Assembly (NCBI GenBank): GCA_024635735.1
Contig: JAGXII010000161.1
Location: 1-6,135, forward strand
DNA: 6,135 bases
Reading direction: 5' to 3'
Source of the DNA: Christiangramia sp.
Lineage (GTDB): Bacteria > Bacteroidota > Bacteroidia > Flavobacteriales > Flavobacteriaceae
The position numbers were made by a program, and so were the translations under genes. The notes beneath the pieces were generated by a model that saw only the letters and a list, made by a program, of their open reading frames with translations, made no database searches and was not told the origin of the DNA. The first letter of the stretch is position 1; each line of letters begins with the position of its first letter. This document shows positions 1 to 6,135 of the stretch, piece by piece.

Positions 1-244
1 AGACTAGCTTATAGCCGTCTTGAATAACAAAAATAATAAAATAAAAGAGAAAACCTCTTGTTAGTTAACACAGAATCTATCGGGACAGGATGACGTTTCC
101 TCAACTTTTTAGTCCGCCTCTTTTTATTGCCTTCCCCTGTTTCAAAATGTTCAAATGTCTCCTAAAAAAAATTTTATTAACTTAGGTTATTCGTAAATCA
201 TTGATGGTCATTTATTTATCATCAATTCCTAATGCTTCATAAAT
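1..244. other. Intergenic stretch, no gene seen
   Basis: I see no supportable gene here. Frame 1 is open only for eight codons from the left edge to a TAA at 25-27, which could be the tail of an upstream gene but is too short to call. AAGAG (45-49) and CTCTT (55-59) form a five-pair hairpin; read on the minus strand it is followed by a T-rich tract, so it may be a weak terminator for a leftward transcript. A near-tandem repeat TTCAAAATG/TTCAAATG lies at 141-157. No TAnnTTTG box with a suitable -33 element was found ahead of the gene at 245. Confidence 0.3.
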
Positions 245-541
245 ATGGCTGTTGATCGGGGGCCGAAAAACCTTCACGAACATAACAAATCGCTGTTGTA
301 TTCCAACAGACCAAAATTCAAGGAAGATATCCGGGATAATATTTATGTTGACCGGTTTCGTGAGGACGGAATAATGTTCAGTAAAGTTACCGAAGAAGAT
401 CTTCAAAAGGTACTAGCAAAAATAAGAATGAATGCCCGGAAAGAATTTTTCAGGCAACTGAAGATGCTGGCAGTATCAATATTAATAACCATCTTAATTT
501 TAATATATCTTAAAGATTACCTCGACCAGAGTTTCGTATAA
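245..541 (+). CDS. Hypothetical protein with one C-terminal membrane anchor
   Basis: A 98-residue protein of no family I can name. Residues 1-70 are strongly charged and probably lie in the cytoplasm. They include a likely helix at about 49-71 (TEEDLQKVLAKIR and onward) rich in Glu, Lys and Arg. Residues 72-89 form one hydrophobic segment (LKMLAVSILITILILIYL), followed by a nine-residue polar tail. This is the shape of a tail-anchored inner-membrane protein. The ATG at 245 is the first start after an in-frame TAA at 230-232, so the frame cannot be much longer. No Shine-Dalgarno sequence is present, as is usual in Bacteroidota. The next gene begins 119 bases downstream, so it probably stands alone. 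The reading frame looks real from its amphipathic-plus-membrane design, but no function can be assigned. Confidence 0.7.
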   Translation: MAVDRGPKNLHEHNKSLLYSNRPKFKEDIRDNIYVDRFREDGIMFSKVTEEDLQKVLAKIRMNARKEFFRQLKMLAVSILITILILIYLKDYLDQSFV

Positions 542-660
542 ATCAGTCTTCGGAAATATAAAAATACCTGAAGTTTACAGGAATTCCATCCGGCTTACAA
601 TTAAGGGCTTGTATATACTTAACTCATAATTTCCTATCTTCAATACCCTAATTCTAAAAC

Positions 661-2394
<1,734 letters not shown>

Positions 2395-2420
2395 CATAGA
2401 ATTTAAACTGAAATTATACA

Positions 2421-2475
2421 TTTTAAGCACCTGAGCGGGATTACAGGCTTAAAAATTATATTTATTTTTTTTAGT
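2421..2475 (+). terminator. Intrinsic terminator after the 577-aa esterase
   Basis: The stem starts 27 bases past the esterase stop codon. Bases 2421-2433 (TTTTAAGCACCTG) pair with 2444-2454 (CAGGCTTAAAA) to form 11 pairs with a two-base bulge at 2429-2430 and a ten-base loop. A T-rich tract with eight consecutive T follows (about 2456-2475). Position and structure fit rho-independent termination of the esterase transcript. The AT-rich lower stem makes it only moderately strong. Confidence 0.65.
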
Positions 2476-2759
2476 GGCATATAAGGCGTTTTCTTTTTGG
2501 TGTTTGTGGAACCTTCTGGTTTCCAGGCTTAAACATTTAGTCGCTTTATAAAGCAGGAATTTTTTCAGAATTGATCTACTTCAGTTAAGGAAAAAGCAGG
2601 GCTACTCCAGTCTGAATTTTTATATTTTCTCAAAGAAAATAATTAACTTCACCAAACGAACCCGGGTTTAAATCGGCAAGCCTGCATCCCTACTTCAGCA
2701 GCTTCTTAAGCCTTAGCATTGCTATAATTCAAACGCAAAGTCTTACAAAAGTTTTTATA
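2476..2759. other. Non-coding stretch with short palindromes
   Basis: No gene is supportable on either strand; the few ATG-started frames are about 25 codons or shorter and resemble nothing. It contains a hairpin at 2507-2525 (TGGAACC, TTCT loop, GGTTTCCA with one bulge). It also holds a perfect inverted repeat at 2623-2641 (TATTTTCT, CAA, AGAAAATA) and a ten-base palindrome AACCCGGGTT at 2659-2668. The ten-mer CAGGCTTAAA at 2524-2533 repeats the terminator arm at 2444-2453. The promoter for the genes from 2760 onward should lie here, but I see no convincing TAnnTTTG -7 box. A TATAAT at 2723-2728 lacks a partner -35 and is not the phylum's usual motif. Confidence 0.4.
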
Positions 2760-2888
2760 ATGAAAAGCTTAAAAATCATGCTGCTAGCTCTTCTTCTGCC
2801 GCTCTGCCTTAAAGCGCAGGAGTCAAAAAAGGTGGATATTATAGAATATATTCAGGAGTTACAGAAATGGAAAAAAGAAGCCAATTAA
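2760..2888 (+). CDS. 42-codon signal-peptide ORF, in frame with next gene
   Basis: A short ORF of 42 codons. Residues 1-19 (MKSLKIMLLALLLPLCLKA) are a convincing Sec signal peptide with Lys at 2 and 5, a Leu-rich core and cleavage before Gln20; LPLC is not a good lipobox. The remaining 23 residues are charged and could form an amphipathic helix, with Val25, Ile28, Ile31, Leu34 and Trp37 on one face. The TAA stop at 2886-2888 touches the ATG of the next gene at 2889, and both are in the same frame. It could be a tiny secreted peptide translationally coupled to its neighbour. Alternatively it is the N-terminus of a 226-residue secreted protein interrupted by a nonsense codon. I lean towards the second reading, because the mature peptide is so short and the two frames match, but the sequence alone cannot decide. 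Confidence 0.5.
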   Translation: MKSLKIMLLALLLPLCLKAQESKKVDIIEYIQELQKWKKEAN

Positions 2889-3443
2889 ATGTCTTTAACC
2901 TGGGTGCTGCCAGAAGAATACTGGGGAATTGCGCTGAGAGACCAGCAACAATTTTCTGAAGATCTTATCAGGCAATTTGAAGATGTTTTCAAAGGAAAAA
3001 TTCTGGTAGGAACGATCAATATGACCATTGAGAATTTTGGTTATCCACGTTTTAAAAGCAAAGATGAAATAAAGGAATCTATAGTGCTTATCGATAAAAA
3101 TGGAGATGAACATTATCCTTTGGATGAGGATCTTATCCATGAAGATATTCAAAATATACTCGAGGTAATAAAACCATTCCTATCTCAAAATATGGGGAGA
3201 ATGGGGGAGGGATTAAGCTTCTTTATTTTTGAGAACAGTCTTGAAAGCTCCCAGGGAGATATTTTCCGGAGTGATGAGGAAGGTAGTTTTGAGATCAGGC
3301 ATTCGGGAGAGGAGTTCGACTATCTTTTTCCTCTGTCTGCAATGGTCCCTGCCAAATACTGTCCAGTTGATAACAGGAAAATGAAAGGAAACTGGAAATA
3401 CTGCCCCGTGCATGGGGATGAATTAACAGCTTTAAATAATTAA
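2889..3443 (+). CDS. Hypothetical protein with C-terminal CPxD/CPxH zinc-knuckle motif
   Basis: A 184-residue protein of unknown function. It begins MSLTWVLPEEYW, followed by a mixed alpha/beta region (about 10-150) with many acidic residues and no membrane span. The C-terminal tail has Cys158-Pro-Val-Asp161 and, ten residues further, Cys172-Pro-Val-His175-Gly. This resembles a zinc ribbon in which the second ligand of each knuckle is Asp or His rather than Cys. Metal binding is inferred from that pattern only. The preceding codon is an in-frame TAA, so translation as read must start at ATG 2889, giving a protein without its own signal peptide and hence cytoplasmic. If that TAA is a mutation or a sequencing error, the protein would be the mature part of a secreted product starting at 2760. 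The next gene starts 48 bases downstream and may share its transcript. Confidence 0.75.
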   Translation: MSLTWVLPEEYWGIALRDQQQFSEDLIRQFEDVFKGKILVGTINMTIENFGYPRFKSKDEIKESIVLIDKNGDEHYPLDEDLIHEDIQNILEVIKPFLSQNMGRMGEGLSFFIFENSLESSQGDIFRSDEEGSFEIRHSGEEFDYLFPLSAMVPAKYCPVDNRKMKGNWKYCPVHGDELTALNN

Positions 3444-3491
3444 AAAACGGGCTTTGAATTTGTTATTTCAACATTTAAAGATTTTTAGAAT

Positions 3492-3878
3492 ATGAAAATC
3501 TATACTTCTATACCACCGCCCTTAAAGCAATATTATGTTGAGGAATTGCGAAAATACAGAGATGAATACGCTAATGGGAATTTAGAGGTTGCCTGGCACC
3601 ATCTTGAAAGAGCTCATATTATTGGGCAACGTTATCCTTATGCTCATAGTTACGCGCACTGGAAAATGCTGGAATTCGGTATCAAAATTAAATGCTTCAG
3701 AGAGATATTCGGGCAAATACCGCGCCTGATTTTTGGAGGGGTTAAATCTTTCGTTGGAGAAGTTCCTCTCGGGAATCCCGGAGGAGCCAATGTGTCTCCA
3801 TTAAAGTCATTTCCCATAGATGAAGATATTCAACACATCTTCTGGAAAGCAGGGGAAGAGAAAGAGAATAAGAAATAA
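3492..3878 (+). CDS. DUF3703 family protein
   Basis: A 128-residue protein matching the DUF3703 family (PF12487 by memory of its motifs), whose function is not known. The hallmark pieces are present in order: an N-terminal helix; HLERAHIIGQR at residues 37-47; His52 and His56 in an HSYAHWKML stretch; EIFGQIPRL at about 71-79; and PLGNPGGANVSP at 92-103, followed by a PIDEDI tail at about 108. Family members are about 110-125 residues, so this copy is full length, with a slightly longer charged C-terminus. The conserved His and Glu residues suggest a possible metal or ligand site, which is inference. There is no signal peptide or membrane segment, so it is probably cytoplasmic. ATG 3492 is preceded by an A/T-rich leader without a Shine-Dalgarno sequence. 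Spacing from the gene upstream is 48 bases; no specific partner is suggested by the context. Confidence 0.88.
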   Translation: MKIYTSIPPPLKQYYVEELRKYRDEYANGNLEVAWHHLERAHIIGQRYPYAHSYAHWKMLEFGIKIKCFREIFGQIPRLIFGGVKSFVGEVPLGNPGGANVSPLKSFPIDEDIQHIFWKAGEEKENKK

Positions 3879-3950
3879 ATCTATCCTCTCCGGATAAGGA
3901 CTCCCGTCTAACAGAATTTTTGAAGTAATCGTATTGAGATTTATCCTATC

Positions 3951-4229
3951 TTGTTAAGGCTTAATTTATTAAAGTTGAGAATAAAAAGTAGCCTTAAACA
4001 ATCACTTCAGTTTATATTGGCCGGAATATTATTACTTGTTAACGGACTAACGTATCTGGACTCATTTCCGATATTGGGGGTGATCAGCATCATTATAGGG
4101 TTTTTTCTTTTTGGATATTTGATATGGTTCAGGTTGAAGAAGATCGGGATGAAGTACATTCAGTTTGTTATTCTTTTTGCAGCTTTTTATACCGCATTTA
4201 AATCGAGAAAAATAAATTTTTTCAGCTAA
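3951..4229 (+). CDS. Small three-helix membrane protein, non-ATG start
   Basis: A reading frame of up to 92 residues with three hydrophobic segments at about 19-36, 39-60 and 68-83, separated by short basic loops (FRLKKIG). It looks like a small integral membrane protein of no family I recognise. No ATG exists in frame between the TGA at 3921-3923 and Met67, so the start must be non-ATG. TTG at 3951 gives 92 residues. TTG at 3975 gives 84 residues beginning RIKSSLKQ, sits after an A/T-rich leader and also keeps all three segments. I cannot choose firmly between them. The stop lies 21 bases before the secreted hydrolase gene, which suggests co-transcription. The absence of an ATG could also mean an altered start or mild decay. 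Confidence 0.55.
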   Translation: MLRLNLLKLRIKSSLKQSLQFILAGILLLVNGLTYLDSFPILGVISIIIGFFLFGYLIWFRLKKIGMKYIQFVILFAAFYTAFKSRKINFFS

Positions 4230-4250
4230 ATAATCTCTAAACTAAAAAAT

Positions 4251-5123
4251 ATGAAAACTTATTTTAAAACCCTGGCTCTTTTCTTAATGCTGCTGGTATT
4301 TAACCATTCCTTCGCGCAGGTAGATTTAAATCTGGACTTTGATACTCCATATGGTTCAAACAAAACTGCAGGGAAATATGCTACCGTAAACGGAGCCAGA
4401 ATTTATTATGAAGAATATGGCAAGGGAAAACCTTTATTTCTTATTCACGGGAATGGCGCCGATATTAAATCTATGGGACACCAGATAGAATATTTTAAGG
4501 ATAAATATCATGTGATCGTTGCAGATAGTCGCGGACATGGAAAATCTGAATTAAAAACAGATTCTCTGACCTATGTTCAGATTGCCGATGACTGGGCCGG
4601 ACTGGCAAACGAGCTCAAACTTGATAGCTTAAATATAATTGGCTGGAGTGATGGCGGGATCGTGGGTTTGCTCCTGGGGATACATCATCCCGAAAAAGTG
4701 AAAAAATTAGTGGTTATGGGAGCCAATCTGCGGCCCGATACCACTGCCGTTTATCCCTGGGCAGTCAATTGGGTAAAGGAAATGAGGGATGAGGTTAAGG
4801 CGAAAATAAAGGCCGGAGATACTACCAGAAACTGGGATGTGGCAAGGCAGCACCTGGGATTGCTGAGCGACCAGCCAAGCATTTCTCTAAAAGATCTTTC
4901 AAAAATCCAGGCTCCGGTTTTGGTTGTTGCGGGAGATAAAGATGTGATAAGAGAAGAGCACAGCGTACAGATATATCAGAATATTCCACATTCCCAGCTT
5001 GCTATTTTACCCGGGGAGACGCATTTTGTGCCTGCAACCGACCCGCAGAAATTCAATAAGCTGGCTGAGGAATTTATTTCTCAACCTTTTAAAAGGCCTG
5101 ATACAAACTGGATCGAGGAATAA
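4251..5123 (+). CDS. Secreted alpha/beta hydrolase (290 aa)
   Basis: An exported alpha/beta-fold serine hydrolase of the AB_hydrolase_1 type; substrate not predictable. Residues 1-22 form a signal peptide (MKTYFKTLALFLMLLVFNHSFA, then Q), placing the enzyme in the periplasm or outside. The fold markers come in the usual order: FLIHGNG with His66-Gly67 at the oxyanion hole, DSRGHGKS after strand 4, GWSDGG with nucleophile Ser133, GDKD with Asp231 as acid, and GETHF with His258. The triad is complete, and the length of about 268 mature residues is normal for the family. The cap region between Ser133 and Asp231 is helical and modest in size. ATG 4251 follows an A-rich leader typical of Bacteroidota. 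The gene begins 21 bases after the small membrane protein gene. It could be an esterase, a lactonase or a similar enzyme; the sequence does not separate these. Confidence 0.92.
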   Translation: MKTYFKTLALFLMLLVFNHSFAQVDLNLDFDTPYGSNKTAGKYATVNGARIYYEEYGKGKPLFLIHGNGADIKSMGHQIEYFKDKYHVIVADSRGHGKSELKTDSLTYVQIADDWAGLANELKLDSLNIIGWSDGGIVGLLLGIHHPEKVKKLVVMGANLRPDTTAVYPWAVNWVKEMRDEVKAKIKAGDTTRNWDVARQHLGLLSDQPSISLKDLSKIQAPVLVVAGDKDVIREEHSVQIYQNIPHSQLAILPGETHFVPATDPQKFNKLAEEFISQPFKRPDTNWIEE

Positions 5124-5179
5124 ATTATTCTATTTTTCATAAAAGATAATTTGCCGTAGTTTTATTCAGAAATGTACGA

Positions 5180-5446
5180 ATGGATCTAACCGACTGGATT
5201 GGGACTCTTGGAGTTTTTCAGATATTGCTGGCTTATATTTTAAACCTAACCGGAGTATTGAAAAATAAAGATCTGATCTTTATTTTACTCAACCTTATTG
5301 GGGCGGGTATGGCCTGCCTGGCTTCCGTGCTTTTGCGGTACTGGCCATTTATTATTCTGGAAGGTGCATGGACACTGGTTTCTTTTGTGAGCCTAATTGG
5401 TTTTCTAATTAAAAGCCGAAAACCGGTAACCGGCAAAAACTCCTGA
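5180..5446 (+). CDS. CBU_0592-like small membrane protein
   Basis: An 88-residue integral membrane protein matching the pattern I know from CBU_0592-type proteins, whose function is unknown. It has three hydrophobic segments at about 6-26, 32-51 and 54-77. The conserved stretches are WIGTLGVFQILLAYILNL at the start, NLIGAGMAC at 38-46 and YWPFIILEGAW at 54-64, where a Glu lies within the membrane region. The last eleven residues are a basic and polar tail. ATG 5180 is chosen because it places WIGTLG six residues in, as is usual; an ATG at 5172 is out of frame and stops after five codons. A 56-base gap separates it from the hydrolase. Only 36 bases separate its stop from the convergent adenylate cyclase gene. 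A near-match to the Bacteroidota -7 box (TAATTTG, 5147-5153) lies upstream but is one base short. Confidence 0.85.
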   Translation: MDLTDWIGTLGVFQILLAYILNLTGVLKNKDLIFILLNLIGAGMACLASVLLRYWPFIILEGAWTLVSFVSLIGFLIKSRKPVTGKNS

Positions 5447-5467
5447 TACATAGAATAAGTAGTCTTT

Positions 5468-5495
5468 GGCTAATCATGAAAATCAAGAATTAGCC
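5468..5495. terminator. Possible hairpin between convergent genes
   Basis: GGCTAAT at 5468-5474 pairs perfectly with ATTAGCC at 5489-5495 across a 14-base loop. It lies between the CBU_0592-like gene and the convergent adenylate cyclase gene and covers the cyclase's last codons and stop. On the plus strand a T-rich run follows about ten bases later; on the minus strand none does. It may end the plus-strand transcript, but the long loop and the distance to the T run make this weak. Confidence 0.3.
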
Positions 5496-6135
5496 GCTAC
5501 CGCTATTTTTTCTTTTACATAATACATCTTAAGGGTTCCCTTATGTTTGGCGGGTATTTCTCCCCTGTATTCACAATGAAAACTGTCTTTAAGAAGCTCG
5601 CAGGTGCTTTCGGAAATATTAATTTTTCCTGATTCGCAATTTTCTTCCATTCTTGCGGCTACATTTACCGTATCCCCCCAGATGTCATAAGCGAATTTTT
5701 TTGTACCCACTACTCCTGCAACCACTGGTCCTGAGTGGATTCCTATTCGCACATCAAATTGCGCCTTGTTCTTGGTATTACTTTTTGAATCTTCCACAAA
5801 CTGAGACATTTCACTGGCGGCATTGATCATGCGTTCGGCGTGATCTTCCATAGGATAAGGCAGGCCTGATGCTGCCATATAGCTGTCTCCTATAGTCTTG
5901 ATCTTTTCAATTCCATATCTTTCGACTATTTCATCAAATTTAGAAAAATAGAAGTCGATGGTCTCAATAAGTTCTTCCGGAGTTAATTTTTCAGAATATT
6001 GAGTAAATTCCTTGAAGTCGGCAAAAAGCACGGTTACACATTCAAACCTTTTGGCTTTTACCTTACCGCTGTCCTTTAACTCCAGTGCGGTTTGTTCCGG
6101 AAGGATATTCAGCAGTAAATGATCTGATCTATCCC
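5483..6135 (-). CDS. Class III adenylate cyclase, catalytic domain (5' part outside window)
   Basis: Makes cyclic AMP from ATP. The gene runs off the right edge: the frame stays open to 6133, and the first visible residues (DRSDHLLLNILPEQTALELK) are the linker helix usually found just before this domain. The GTG near 6031 is therefore not the real start. Counting from the first full codon, all class III residues are present: metal-binding Asp39 (VLFADF) and Asp83 (TIGDS), adenine-selecting Lys79 (KIKTIGD) and Asp150 (YDIWGD), and transition-state Asn157 and Arg161 (DTVNVAAR). The Lys/Asp pair points to ATP rather than GTP. The domain ends about 12 residues before the stop. In this phylum such domains usually follow a sensor, TPR or membrane region, which should lie beyond the window. 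The gene converges with the CBU_0592-like gene. Confidence 0.93.
   Translation of the reverse strand, partial: DRSDHLLLNILPEQTALELKDSGKVKAKRFECVTVLFADFKEFTQYSEKLTPEELIETIDFYFSKFDEIVERYGIEKIKTIGDSYMAASGLPYPMEDHAERMINAASEMSQFVEDSKSNTKNKAQFDVRIGIHSGPVVAGVVGTKKFAYDIWGDTVNVAARMEENCESGKINISESTCELLKDSFHCEYRGEIPAKHKGTLKMYYVKEKIAVAANS

Noticed and set aside
1..27. Possible C-terminal end of an upstream gene (RLAYSRLE then TAA)
   Set aside because: Only eight open codons are visible and nothing in them is recognisable, so it cannot be told from chance.
2655..2690. GGTTTAAATC resembling a tRNA T-loop
   Set aside because: The flanking bases do not form the T-arm stem and no anticodon or acceptor arm can be found.
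2723..2728. Perfect TATAAT upstream of the 2760 ORF
   Set aside because: There is no matching -35 at 16-18 bases, and the main sigma factor of Bacteroidota prefers TAnnTTTG. A TATAAT is expected by chance in such AT-rich DNA.
3882..3896. Hairpin TATCC-TCTCC-GGATA just after the DUF3703 gene
   Set aside because: Only five pairs and no T run follows directly, so it is too weak to call a terminator.
5126..5150. AT-only inverted repeat after the secreted hydrolase gene
   Set aside because: The arms pair only with a bulge and have almost no G or C, so a stable hairpin is not expected.
6029..6031. GTG as the start of the adenylate cyclase
   Set aside because: The frame remains open upstream to the window edge and the upstream residues (LLLNILPEQTALELK...FECVTV) belong to the conserved linker and first strand of the domain.

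Overview
The window looks like chromosomal DNA of a marine or soil member of the Bacteroidota, most likely Flavobacteriaceae (relatives of Gramella/Christiangramia, Salegentibacter or Zunongwangia would fit). The reasons are the AT-rich intergenic DNA, A-rich leaders instead of clear Shine-Dalgarno sequences, signal peptides that end in the 'A|Q' style usual in this phylum, and the protein families present. The genus is an inference from style, not from a marker gene. No mobile element, CRISPR array, tRNA or rRNA was seen.

Layout. Positions 1-244 hold no supportable gene. A 98-residue protein with one C-terminal membrane anchor follows (245-541), then a 577-residue exported serine esterase-like protein (661-2394) that ends in a good intrinsic terminator (2421-2475). 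Positions 2476-2759 are non-coding and contain several short palindromes. A run of plus-strand genes covers 2760-5446: a 42-codon signal-peptide ORF; directly after it and in the same reading frame, a 184-residue protein with a C-terminal CPxD/CPxH zinc-knuckle-like motif; a DUF3703 protein; a three-helix membrane protein with no ATG start; a secreted alpha/beta hydrolase with a complete catalytic triad; and a CBU_0592-like small membrane protein. On the minus strand, converging on these, lies the C-terminal catalytic half of a class III adenylate cyclase (5483 to the right edge), whose start is outside the window.

The genes do not form a recognisable pathway. Short spacings suggest possible co-transcription of 2760-3443 and of 3951-5123, but the products look like a mix of envelope, secreted and unknown-function proteins. 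The point most worth following up is the boundary at 2886-2891: one TAA separates a signal-peptide ORF from a protein in the same frame with no gap, so the two may be one secreted protein broken by a nonsense codon, or two separately evolved cistrons. I found no clear sign of a new multi-gene system.
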